Assembly (NCBI GenBank): GCA_948435975.1
Contig: CAOJHG010000081.1
Span: 1 to 7,842, forward strand
Direction: 5' to 3'
DNA length: 7,842 nucleotides
DNA from: an uncultured Oscillibacter sp.
GTDB lineage: Bacteria > Bacillota > Clostridia > Oscillospirales > Oscillospiraceae
Below, piece by piece: positions 1 to 5,586 of the stretch (its first letter is position 1; the number at the start of each line of letters is the position of its first letter). The notes beneath the pieces were generated by a model. It was not told the DNA's origin. It saw nothing but the letters and a program-made list of their open reading frames with translations, and did no database searches. The translations under genes were made by a program, and so were the position numbers.

Positions 1-998
1 CAAACCGCATGGCAGCTGGAGGGGATGGACTCCCCCTGAAAGCTGGATGTGGGGGACAGCAGCGCCCCTGTAGGAGCAAACACAATCCGCTTCCACCTTC
101 CCCGCCGCATCTCTGACAGCAGGTAGCCGTTGAGCACCGCCGCCGAGCACCCGCATCCAGAAGCCCCCGCGTGCATATCCTGCGTTTCCCTGTCGTAGAG
201 CAGCATCCCGCAGTCCTGGAAGCTCGGGCCCATGTCAATGCCGTCTTTCGAGAAAAACTCCCGAACAATCGCATGTCCCAGCTCTCCCAGGTCGCCGGTG
301 ATGACCAGGTCGTAATCCTGGGGCTTTGTGTTGGTATCCTGGAAGAATGCAGACAGGGTATCATATGCAGCGGGAGCCATCGCCGCTCCCATGTTGTTGG
401 CGTCGGATATCCCTTTGTCCACGATTTTTCCGCAGGTGATATGGGTAATATACGGTCCCGGTCCCTCCGCTCCCAGGATAGTGCATCCGGCGGCGGTGGC
501 GGTCCATTGGGCGGTAGGGGTCCGCTGGTTCCCGTAGGGCACCGGCATCCGGTATTGCCGTTCCGCTGTGCAGAAGTGGGAAGAGGTCATTGCCGCCGCC
601 TTCGCCGCATAGCCGCCGTCAATCAGCATGGCCGCAAGAGAGAGAGATTCCCCCATGGTGGAGCAGGCGCCGTAGAGTCCATAAAAGGGGACGCCGAATT
701 CCCGAAGGCTGAAAGAAGAGCCAATACACTGGTTCAGCAGGTCTCCCGCCAGGATATATTCCAGGTCCTTGGGCTTCAGCCTTCCCTGCTCCAGCGCCCG
801 GGAGAGTACCCGCTTCTGCATGGCCGATTCCGCCTTCTCCCAGGTCTTTTCCCCAAAAAAGGAATCCTCATCCAGCTCGTCGAAATAAGCGCTCAGGGGG
901 CCTTCCTTTTCCATCTTCCCGCCGATGTTGGCAAAGGAGAGCACAGAGGGCGGATGGGACAGCGCCACCGTCCGGCGGCCAATGCGTTTTTCATTCAT
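1..998 (-). CDS. spoVAD: Stage V sporulation protein AD (SpoVAD), C-terminus cut by window edge
   Basis: Thiolase-fold protein of the SpoVA channel complex, which moves Ca-dipicolinic acid into the forespore and out again at germination; SpoVAD is the cytosolic DPA-binding subunit (family knowledge). Translating the minus strand gives 332 residues that follow Bacillus SpoVAD closely: KEGPL near residue 31, LAGDLLNQ at 83-90, GACST at 110-114, LIDGGY at 125-130, the TSSH/TAERQ segment at 138-148, MGAAMAPAA at 203-211, ITGDLGELG at 233-241, the DCGMLLYD segment at 262-269, GCGCSAAV at 281-288, TGALLSPTS near 310 and ESIP at 323-326. Family members are about 338 aa, so only a few residues are missing. 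The start is ATG at 998, with GAGGT at 1008-1012 nine bases upstream. The usual IPGIAHAV-type end reads IPSSCHAV here. It lies 111 bp downstream of a phosphatase gene; spoVAC is not adjacent. Confidence 0.95.
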   Translation of the reverse strand, partial: MNEKRIGRRTVALSHPPSVLSFANIGGKMEKEGPLSAYFDELDEDSFFGEKTWEKAESAMQKRVLSRALEQGRLKPKDLEYILAGDLLNQCIGSSFSLREFGVPFYGLYGACSTMGESLSLAAMLIDGGYAAKAAAMTSSHFCTAERQYRMPVPYGNQRTPTAQWTATAAGCTILGAEGPGPYITHITCGKIVDKGISDANNMGAAMAPAAYDTLSAFFQDTNTKPQDYDLVITGDLGELGHAIVREFFSKDGIDMGPSFQDCGMLLYDRETQDMHAGASGCGCSAAVLNGYLLSEMRRGRWKRIVFAPTGALLSPTSSFQGESIPSSCHAV

Positions 999-1109
999 AC
1001 TACCGTTACCTCGCTGTGATGGATTTTCGCTTAGGCTTTCCCAAAACAGGCGGTTTATGCGCTGGGTGTTTTTCCGGAAGGTCTGTTCCTGCGGCCTGCC
1101 GGGTCTCTC

Positions 1110-1574
1110 TCAGCATCTCCCCTCAGCCCGCAGGCGCTCCAGCAGGCCCTGACAGCCCTCCAAAATATCCTGCCACGCGGTCTCGAAGTCGCCTGTGTAC
1201 CAGGGATCTGCCACACTGTCTGGACGGCCCGCAAACTCCAGCAGCAAATACAGCTTCCCATCCGCGTTTCCTCCACAGATACGGCGCATGTTCCGCAGAT
1301 TCATCTTGTCCATGCCGATCAGAAAATCGTATCTTCCGCAGTCTCCCTGAACAAGCTGCCTCGATGTCTTTCCCGCGCAGTCAATGCCGTGCTCCGCCAG
1401 CTTCCGGCGCGCCGGAGGATAGACAGGGTTCCCGATTTCTTCTGTGCTGGTAGCGGCGGAGGCAATATGGAACCGGTCCTCCACACCCGCTTTTTTTACC
1501 AGGTCCTTCATGATGAACTCCGCCATAGGGCTTCTGCAAATGTTGCCGTGGCATATGAATAAGATGTTTGTCAT
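1110..1574 (-). CDS. Low-molecular-weight protein tyrosine phosphatase
   Basis: Cytoplasmic phosphatase of the LMW-PTP family, 154 aa, the usual family length. The P-loop CHGNICRS at residues 8-15 supplies the catalytic Cys8 and Arg14 of the C(X5)R signature. The general acid is Asp123 in DPWYTGDF (123-130), and the conserved segment SAATSTEEIGNPVYPPA lies at 39-55. In the arginine phosphatase branch (B. subtilis YwlE) the residue two after the loop Asn-equivalent position is Thr; here it is Ile12, the tyrosine-phosphatase type, so phosphotyrosine specificity is the better inference. The chosen ATG (1572-1574) has AGAGGAAGAG at 1581-1590 just upstream. A frame starting at 1688 would begin upstream of the promoter, so it is discarded. 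Spore-former roles could include control of tyrosine kinases of capsule or stress pathways, but nothing nearby proves a substrate. spoVAD follows on the same strand. Confidence 0.93.
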   Translation of the reverse strand: MTNILFICHGNICRSPMAEFIMKDLVKKAGVEDRFHIASAATSTEEIGNPVYPPARRKLAEHGIDCAGKTSRQLVQGDCGRYDFLIGMDKMNLRNMRRICGGNADGKLYLLLEFAGRPDSVADPWYTGDFETAWQDILEGCQGLLERLRAEGRC

Positions 1575-1613
1575 ATCCAGCTCTTCCTCTCGTAAGTGTG
1601 CAAATTCTGCTTC

Positions 1614-1629
1614 TTCAAGTACTCTTGAA
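1614..1629. repeat. Inverted repeat in the phosphatase leader
   Basis: TTCAAG and CTTGAA flank a TACT centre (6 bp arms, 4 nt loop). It lies just downstream of the predicted transcription start of the minus-strand phosphatase gene. It could be an operator for a repressor or a weak leader hairpin. The arms are short, so chance cannot be excluded. Confidence 0.4.
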
Positions 1630-1640
1630 ACAGTTCGATC

Positions 1641-1670
1641 ATTATAGCATGACAAGCGGGGTCCCGGCAA
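1641..1670 (-). promoter_or_regulatory. Sigma-A promoter (extended -10) for the phosphatase gene
   Basis: Read on the minus strand, TATAAT lies at 1646-1641, preceded by TGC (1649-1647) as an extended -10 element. TTGCCG at 1670-1665 serves as -35 with an 18 bp spacer. Transcription would start near 1634, leaving a leader of about 60 nt before the ATG at 1574. A perfect -10 with TGn makes this persuasive although the -35 is only partly consensus. Confidence 0.75.
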
Positions 1671-1706
1671 GTCCGCCGCACTTTGCACCGCGTCCTACAG
1701 GCGAAA

Positions 1707-1724
1707 GTTTGAAAATTATCAAAC
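1707..1724. promoter_or_regulatory. FNR/CRP-like palindromic operator upstream of lrgA
   Basis: GTTTGA and TCAAAC arms surround AAATTA, giving an 18 bp dyad with one mismatched position pair. Its core fits the FNR/CRP-family layout TTGA-N6-TCAA, with 9 of 10 fixed positions of TTGAT-N4-ATCAA. The centre at 1715.5 lies about 60 bp upstream of the lrgA start point inferred from the -10 box, the classic place for a class I activator. The site is AT-rich in GC-rich surroundings. The identity of the regulator is inferred only. Confidence 0.55.
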
Positions 1725-1740
1725 AATCCTGCCCAACTGA

Positions 1741-1769
1741 TTGACTCTCCCGCGCCTGACTGTTATAAT
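1741..1769 (+). promoter_or_regulatory. Strong sigma-A promoter for lrgAB
   Basis: TTGACT (1741-1746) and a perfect TATAAT (1764-1769) are separated by 17 bp. The start point would be near 1776, leaving a leader of only about 20 nt that carries the GGGGGAG ribosome binding site (1784-1790) before the GTG start. The promoter is back to back with the phosphatase promoter, and the palindrome at 1707-1724 lies between them. Confidence 0.85.
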
Positions 1770-1795
1770 ATGGAAACGAGAAAGGGGGAGAGGCT

Positions 1796-2161
1796 GTGAA
1801 ATGGGTCTTTCAATTCGGCCGTATTCTGACGGTATGTTTTTTGGGGGAGACGCTGGCCGCTCTGCTGCCCCTGCCAATACCCGCCAGCGTTTATGGCTTG
1901 GTCCTGATGCTGGCGGCGTTAAAGCTGGGAGTCATACGGCTGGAGCAGGTACAGGACGCGGGGCGCTTTCTGGTGGCAATCCTGCCAGTGCTGTTCCTTC
2001 CTGCGGCTGTGGGCGTGATGGACCTTCATGCAGAGCTGACAGCCATGCTTCTGCCATGCCTGCTCGCCGTGGTTCCAGTGACGGTGCTGGTCATGGGCGC
2101 GGCGGGCCTGGTGACGCAGTGGGTGCGGCGGACGCAAAAAGGGGGTGCCGGCCATGAGTGA
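1796..2161 (+). CDS. lrgA: LrgA/CidA-family holin-like membrane protein
   Basis: Small polytopic membrane protein of the CidA/LrgA family, 121 aa. It is classically described as a holin or antiholin-like modulator of murein hydrolase release; with LrgB it forms pyruvate-uptake systems in some Firmicutes (B. subtilis PftAB, formerly YsbAB). The family signature LPLPIPASVYGLVLM occupies residues 24-38, and LFLPAAVGVM occupies 66-75. About four hydrophobic spans can be drawn, near 7-24, 30-46, 58-76 and 83-105, before a basic C-terminal tail (RRTQK). Translation starts at GTG 1796, six bases after GGGGGAG. The stop codon lies inside lrgB with an 8 nt overlap, so the pair is translationally coupled. 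The strong promoter and upstream palindrome suggest metabolic or oxygen-linked control, an inference. There is no frameshift or truncation. Confidence 0.92.
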   Translation: MKWVFQFGRILTVCFLGETLAALLPLPIPASVYGLVLMLAALKLGVIRLEQVQDAGRFLVAILPVLFLPAAVGVMDLHAELTAMLLPCLLAVVPVTVLVMGAAGLVTQWVRRTQKGGAGHE

Positions 2162-2861
2162 GGTGCTGGCCTCCTTTCTCAGCCGCAGCAGTGCCTGGGG
2201 CGCAGCGCTGACCATCGCGGCCTTCGGTTTGGGAACATTGCTCCAGCGGCGGACGGGAAAGGCATGGTGCAGCCCTCTGCTGCTGGGAAGCCTGCTGGTG
2301 ATGGCGATTCTGGCGGTTTCCGGCCTGCCTTATACGGATTTCAAGGCTAGCGCTTCACCAGTGAGCTATCTTCTGCTGCCTGCCACCGTGAGCCTGGCTA
2401 TCCCGCTCTATGAAAAGCGGAACCTCCTCCGGGAAAATGCAGCGGCGATTCTGGCGGGTATCCTGGCAGGCGTGCTTGTGAGCTTGGGGAGCATCGCAGC
2501 GCTGTCTCTGGCGATGGACCTGGAGCGGGCGCAGGCGGTCACACTCTTGCCCAAGTCTGTTACGACGGCCATCGGTATGGACGTGGCTTCAGCGCTGGGG
2601 GGAATGCCCTCTCTGGCGGGAGCGGTAATCGTCCTGACCGGCATTATGGGCAGCTTGACCGCCCCATGGGTGTGTGAGACGCTGCGAATCACGGACCCCA
2701 TTGCGAAGGGCGTCGGCATCGGGACCGCCAGCCACGCTATCGGCACCGCAAAGGCCCTGGAGCTGGGAGAGACCGAGGGGGCTATGAGCGGTCTGGCCAT
2801 TGCCGTTGCCGGTGTGCTTACAGCGGCGCTGGCTCCGGTCTTTGCCGGACTTCTGAACTAA
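2154..2861 (+). CDS. lrgB: LrgB-family membrane protein (LrgA partner)
   Basis: Polytopic inner-membrane protein of the LrgB/CidB (YohK/TIGR00659) family, 235 aa, normal length. The hallmark block is intact: LLPKSVTTAIGMDVASALGG at 131-150, TGIMGSLTAPWV at 162-173, DPIAKGVGIGTASHAIGTAK at 181-200, then ALELGETEGAMSGLAI at 201-216 and a final hydrophobic helix. With LrgA it acts in programmed lysis control or as a pyruvate/small-metabolite transporter, depending on the species (family knowledge); this sequence does not decide between them. ATG 2154 is chosen because GGGGGTG at 2141-2147 lies 6 bases upstream; a GTG at 2145 in the same frame has poorer spacing. The start overlaps the lrgA end by 8 nt. 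An inverted repeat spans its stop codon and a terminator-like hairpin follows. Confidence 0.94.
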   Translation: MSEVLASFLSRSSAWGAALTIAAFGLGTLLQRRTGKAWCSPLLLGSLLVMAILAVSGLPYTDFKASASPVSYLLLPATVSLAIPLYEKRNLLRENAAAILAGILAGVLVSLGSIAALSLAMDLERAQAVTLLPKSVTTAIGMDVASALGGMPSLAGAVIVLTGIMGSLTAPWVCETLRITDPIAKGVGIGTASHAIGTAKALELGETEGAMSGLAIAVAGVLTAALAPVFAGLLN

Positions 2862-2868
2862 AGACCGG
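2835..2868. repeat. 9-bp inverted repeat spanning the lrgB stop codon
   Basis: CCGGTCTTT (2835-2843) and AAAGACCGG (2860-2868) are perfect reverse complements around a 16 nt loop that contains the end of lrgB. The 5' arm can instead form a shorter hairpin, TCCGG/CCGGA (2834-2838 with 2845-2849). In RNA it would protect the 3' end of the message or assist the terminator just downstream. No T-run follows it. Confidence 0.55.
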
Positions 2869-2885
2869 CGGATACACATACTGGC

Positions 2886-2920
2886 AAGCTCCCGGCAGAG
2901 GCCTCCTCCGCCGGGGCTTT
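2886..2920 (+). terminator. Probable rho-independent terminator after lrgAB
   Basis: AAGC (2886-2889) and CCCGGC (2891-2896) pair with GCCGGG (2910-2915) and GCTT (2916-2919), with T2890 bulged. An inner GAGG/CCTC stem closes a 3 nt loop (CCT, 2902-2904). The helix is long and GC-rich. The T-tract is short (CTTT then CC), so termination may be partial. It lies 25 nt past the lrgB stop and before the next promoter. Confidence 0.55.
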
Positions 2921-2981
2921 CCGCGCTTTCGCCGCCCGCGCCATACATCCTGGAGCTGTTCTCCCGGCCCGAAGTCCGCCC

Positions 2982-3011
2982 TTCCCTGGGAATGGATTTT
3001 TCGGAGAATCC
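2982..3011. repeat. Two adjacent dyads upstream of the transglutaminase promoter
   Basis: TTCCC-T-GGGAA (2982-2992) is followed two bases later by GGATT...AATCC (2994-2998 with 3007-3011), whose inner bases extend the stem to 7 bp with a TCGG loop. Both lie 12-42 bp upstream of the -35 box at 3024, where operators or activator sites are common. No known regulator motif is recognised. The rest of the 2921-3023 stretch shows nothing else. Confidence 0.35.
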
Positions 3012-3023
3012 TGAGAAATGCTC

Positions 3024-3051
3024 TTGCAATTTGGAGCGCTATCAGTATAAT
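3024..3051 (+). promoter_or_regulatory. Sigma-A promoter for the transglutaminase gene
   Basis: TTGCAA (3024-3029) and a perfect TATAAT (3046-3051) are separated by 16 bp. The start point would be near 3058, giving a leader of about 60 nt. No equally good promoter is seen before the platform-protein gene at 4170, so this promoter may also feed the pilus-like operon. Confidence 0.75.
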
Positions 3052-3060
3052 ATGAAAGTA

Positions 3061-3081
3061 GATTTTGCGTGCCGGCAAATC
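3061..3081 (+). other. Leader hairpin of the transglutaminase mRNA
   Basis: GATTTTGC (3061-3068) pairs with GCAAATC (3075-3081) if T3063 is bulged, around a GTGCCG loop. It would form almost at the 5' end of the predicted transcript and may stabilise it. It does not cover the ribosome binding site at 3105-3113. Confidence 0.35.
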
Positions 3082-3119
3082 CATTCCCTCTGTGAAGCAA
3101 TTTCGGAAAGGAGTCCCTT

Positions 3120-4064
3120 ATGAAAAAGAAAAAACTCGCCTCACTGCTTTTGGCCCTGTGTCTGCTGGCGAGCTATGGTCAAACCGCTGTCTATGCTCTT
3201 CAGGCGGACGAGGCCCCCATCCAAGTAGAGGACGCAAAAATCCCTCTGGCCGCCGCAGTGGACACCATGCTCCTCCCGGTGGCTTCCGGCACGGCGGTGA
3301 AGTCCGGAAAGGGCGCGGAGATTGACTACTCCAACGTGAAGGACGGCTATGTAATGGTCCGCTACGCCGCCGCCAACAGCAAGCGCCTCAAGGTCCAGGT
3401 GGCCGGCCCTACGACGACCTACAACTACGATCTCCCTACCGGCGGCTGGGTGACCTTCCCTCTCTCCGACGGCAACGGTTCCTATAAGGTCTCCGCTCTG
3501 GAGAATACCGCTGGAAACAAATACGCCGTCCTGGCTTCTACTTCCTTCCAAGCTACGCTCAACGATGAGTTCGCACCCTTCCTCCGGCCCAACCAGTACG
3601 TAGACTACGGCAGCGCGGCCAACACTGTTCAGAAAGCCAAGGAACTCACCGCCAACATCAGCGCCCCCCTGGACAAAGTGGCGAAGATTTACGATTTTGT
3701 AGTAGGCACCGTGAGCTATGATTATAACAAGGCCAAAACTGTACAGAGCGGATATCTGCCCGTGCTGGATACCGTGCTGTCCACCAAAAAGGGCATCTGC
3801 TTTGACTATGCCGCCCTCATGACGGGGATGCTCCGCAGCCAGGGCGTTCCCTGCAAACTGGTGGTGGGCTATGCCGGGACCGCGTACCACGCCTGGGTCA
3901 GCGTCTGGACCAAGGAGACCGGGTGGATCGACGGCGTCATCTACTTCGACGGCACCACCTGGCAGCGGATGGACCCCACCTTCGCCTCTTCCAGCAACAA
4001 GAGCGATACCATTATGAAGTACATCGGCGACGGCTCCAACTACACCACGAAATACCTCTACTAA
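3120..4064 (+). CDS. Secreted transglutaminase-like (cysteine protease-fold) protein
   Basis: 314 aa. An N-terminal signal peptide (KKKK, then hydrophobic 6-18) probably ends after VYA at 24-26; Cys14 lacks a proper lipobox, so this is an exported protein, not a lipoprotein. Residues 40-160 form a beta-rich region of unknown function. The C-terminal part is a transglutaminase-core domain (PF01841-like): Cys227 in KGICFDYAALM, His257 in AYHAWV and Asp285 in WQRMDPTF make a complete catalytic triad. In bacteria such domains cross-link proteins or act as peptidases; the substrate is unknown. Many bacterial homologues lie beside surface-structure genes. The start is ATG 3120 with GGAAAGGAG at 3105-3113. 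It has its own promoter, and a hairpin-rich gap of 105 nt separates it from a pilus-like operon on the same strand, so a role on the cell surface or pilus is inferred. Confidence 0.88.
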   Translation: MKKKKLASLLLALCLLASYGQTAVYALQADEAPIQVEDAKIPLAAAVDTMLLPVASGTAVKSGKGAEIDYSNVKDGYVMVRYAAANSKRLKVQVAGPTTTYNYDLPTGGWVTFPLSDGNGSYKVSALENTAGNKYAVLASTSFQATLNDEFAPFLRPNQYVDYGSAANTVQKAKELTANISAPLDKVAKIYDFVVGTVSYDYNKAKTVQSGYLPVLDTVLSTKKGICFDYAALMTGMLRSQGVPCKLVVGYAGTAYHAWVSVWTKETGWIDGVIYFDGTTWQRMDPTFASSSNKSDTIMKYIGDGSNYTTKYLY

Positions 4065-4091
4065 AGACCGCAATCTTTGGGACGCAATCCC
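4063..4091 (+). other. Tandem small hairpins sharing a CGCAATC repeat
   Basis: AAAGA (4063-4067) pairs with TCTTT (4074-4078) around CCGCAA. Immediately after it GGGA (4079-4082) pairs with TCCC (4088-4091) around CGCAA. CGCAATC occurs twice, 14 nt apart, spanning loop and 3' arm each time. The first hairpin overlaps the transglutaminase stop codon. The stems are weak, but the repeated design is notable. Confidence 0.4.
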
Positions 4092-4108
4092 AGAAATCTG
4101 AAATACGG

Positions 4109-4147
4109 CGCAGGACGGGCCTTTTTGTATCACCGGTCCGCCCTGCG
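4109..4147 (+). promoter_or_regulatory. Long intercistronic hairpin ahead of the pilus-like operon
   Basis: A 13-nt arm, CGCAGGACGGGCC (4109-4121), pairs with GGTCCGCCCTGCG (4135-4147) with one A-C mismatch and one G-T wobble, around a 13 nt loop that starts with five T. The T-run lies in the loop and none follows the stem, so this is not a simple terminator. Its 3' arm is shared with a competing hairpin (4143-4156), which suggests a switchable leader controlling the gene at 4170. Confidence 0.6.
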
Positions 4148-4156
4148 TTCGCGCAG
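4143..4156 (+). promoter_or_regulatory. Alternative hairpin next to the platform-gene RBS
   Basis: CTGCG-TTCG-CGCAG is a perfect 5 bp stem with a four-base loop, ending 3 nt before the GGAGAG ribosome binding site (4160-4165). It uses bases 4143-4147, which also form the base of the long hairpin at 4109-4147, so only one can form at a time. Confidence 0.5.
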
Positions 4157-4169
4157 AATGGAGAGACCT

Positions 4170-5258
4170 ATGAAAACGAAATTATCCAATGAAGAACTTG
4201 CCTCTTTGTGCTATGAGCTGGCCTGCCTCCAGCACAGCGCCCCTATTAACGGGACGGACCTGGAAAACATGGCCAAGGAGGGCGATCCAGACGGTCTTCT
4301 GACCAGTATGGGCGCTCAGATGAACCAAATCTACGAGCCTGGCGAGGAGGCGCGCAACTCTCTCTCAGCCGCCATGCGGGACAGCGGGGCCTTCCCTACC
4401 TATGCCTCTGAGCTGGTGAAGGTGGCTGAGGGAACGGGCAACGAGGCCAAGACCTTGGATGAACTGTCCAGCTATTACGCCTCCCGCGCCCGGCTGAACC
4501 ACCGCATCCGCAGCGCGCTCCTCTATCCGGCGGTAATGCTGGTATTGATGCTGGTGGTCATTGGGGTGCTGCTGGTGAAGGTGCTCCCTATTTTTGACGA
4601 TGTATACGCTTCCCTGGGCGGACGGCTCACCGGCGTGGCGGGCGGACTGCTGACCCTGGGCCGGTGGATCGATGGCGTCATGCCTGTTCTGTGGGTGCTG
4701 CTGGTCGTGCTGGTGTTGTTCGCAGGCGCATTCTCCCTGTCGGACTCCTTCCGGTCAAAAGTGCTGTCCGGCTGGCGCAGGAGCTACGGCGACAAGGGCG
4801 TATCCCGGGTCCTCAACAACGCCCATGTGACCCAGGCGCTGGCGATGGTCCTGGCTACCGGCGACAATGAGATGCTGCGCCTGATTCCCAACCTGCTGGA
4901 TTCCGAGGCCGCTAAGGTCCGCTGTCAGAAGTGCCTGTCCCGCCTGGACGATCAGGAAGGCCAGCCTGCCGACCTTGCCGACGCTCTGCGGGAGGGCGGG
5001 TTCCTAAGCGCCAGACAATGCCGCCTTCTGAAAGTCAGCACACGGTCCGGCACATCCTATTCTCTGTCGGGAGAACGGGATTCCCTGAGCCCCATGAAAC
5101 GGATTTCCATGGAACTGCATCAAGAGGCCGAGGACGCCCTGGACGCCCTGATGAGCCGGGTGGAGCCCGCTCTGGTGCTGGTGTGCTCCGTGCTGGTAGG
5201 TCTGATCCTGCTGTCTGTCATGCTGCCGCTGATGCACATCATGGCGGCGATTGGGTGA
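4170..5258 (+). CDS. GspF/PilC-family inner-membrane platform protein
   Basis: Polytopic platform protein of type II secretion and type IV pilus machines, contacted by the assembly ATPase. 362 aa, slightly short of the usual ~400. Two T2SSF-type repeats are visible. The first has FPTYASELVKVAEGTGNEAKTLDELSSYY-like sequence at about 75-103 and a hydrophobic span near 118-140; a second span lies near 170-190. The second repeat runs from about 215, with LSARQCRLLKVSTRSGT at 279-295 matching the degenerate GERSG-type motif, and ends in VEPALVLVCSVLVGLILL (331-348) before a hydrophobic C-terminus. This layout is typical of the family. The second repeat's GERSG motif is degraded (STRSGT). ATG 4170 is preceded by GGAGAG (4160-4165); the in-frame start at 4077 lacks such a site. 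The next gene starts a few bases after the stop. Confidence 0.9.
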   Translation: MKTKLSNEELASLCYELACLQHSAPINGTDLENMAKEGDPDGLLTSMGAQMNQIYEPGEEARNSLSAAMRDSGAFPTYASELVKVAEGTGNEAKTLDELSSYYASRARLNHRIRSALLYPAVMLVLMLVVIGVLLVKVLPIFDDVYASLGGRLTGVAGGLLTLGRWIDGVMPVLWVLLVVLVLFAGAFSLSDSFRSKVLSGWRRSYGDKGVSRVLNNAHVTQALAMVLATGDNEMLRLIPNLLDSEAAKVRCQKCLSRLDDQEGQPADLADALREGGFLSARQCRLLKVSTRSGTSYSLSGERDSLSPMKRISMELHQEAEDALDALMSRVEPALVLVCSVLVGLILLSVMLPLMHIMAAIG

Positions 5259-5268
5259 GCCTATGGGA

Positions 5269-5586
5269 ATGAGAAAATACAGCTTATCCGCTCTGCTGAA
5301 GGGCCTGCTTCTGCCGGCGGCGGCTATCGCGGTCCTGCTCTGCTTCGCCACGGCTCTGGACGGGCTGGACGGCGGGCGCTCTGCGGAAAACCTCCGGCAG
5401 CTTGAAGAGACTCTTCGCCGGGGCTGTGTGGCCTGCTATGCCGCTGAGGGCGTCTATCCCCCTACGCTGGATTACCTGAAAGAGCACTACGGCCTTCAGG
5501 TGGATGAAGCGCGGTATACAGTCCGTTATACTGCCTTCGCGGAAAACCTGATGCCGGATATTACCGTGCTGGAGAACGTGTCATGA
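5269..5586 (+). CDS. Small single-span pilin-like protein, function unknown
   Basis: 105 aa, with one hydrophobic helix at about residues 9-30 and an extracytoplasmic tail. The tail reads CVACYAAEGVYPPTLDYLKEHYGL at 53-76 in pieces recalling clostridial pilin-like proteins (CYAxEGxYPP...YLxxxYGL...NLMPDITV); the closing NLMPDITV lies at 93-100. A canonical prepilin peptidase site (G-F-x3-E) is absent. Two cysteines, 53 and 56, could form a disulfide. ATG 5269 is preferred, with GGTGAG at 5254-5259 nine bases upstream; ATG 5263 (three-base spacing) and TTG 5251 are in frame and cannot be ruled out. The stop overlaps the next start (ATGA). Placement between a platform protein and DUF4860-like genes supports a pseudopilin-type role, an inference. 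Confidence 0.75.
   Translation: MRKYSLSALLKGLLLPAAAIAVLLCFATALDGLDGGRSAENLRQLEETLRRGCVACYAAEGVYPPTLDYLKEHYGLQVDEARYTVRYTAFAENLMPDITVLENVS

Noticed and set aside
996..1002. CATACTA on the plus strand, like a forespore sigma-G/F -10 box
   Set aside because: It faces away from spoVAD, overlaps its start codon, and no matching -35 lies upstream.
171..1019. Long plus-strand open frame opposite spoVAD
   Set aside because: Shadow of the strongly matching minus-strand spoVAD; no recognisable domain.
1575..1688. N-terminally extended phosphatase starting at 1688
   Set aside because: That start lies upstream of the -10 box at 1641-1646, and the first P-loop-bearing ATG (1574) has its own RBS.
3120..3200. 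Lipoprotein signal at Cys14 of the transglutaminase protein
   Set aside because: The residue before the Cys is Leu, which breaks the lipobox; the signal peptidase I site near 26 fits better.
4076..4130. GGGACGCAA at 4079-4087 resembles the GACGCAA core of the c-di-GMP-I (GEMM) riboswitch
   Set aside because: The surrounding conserved helices and the GCC...GGC receptor pairing of that class are not seen; GGGA simply pairs with the nearby TCCC. I keep the region as an unidentified structured leader.
3141..4133. Long minus-strand open frame opposite the transglutaminase gene
   Set aside because: GC-rich antisense frame. The sense frame has the signal peptide, triad, promoter and RBS.
4109..4147. 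Intrinsic terminator between the transglutaminase and platform genes
   Set aside because: The T-run (4122-4126) lies in the loop of the hairpin and no T-tract follows the stem on the plus strand.
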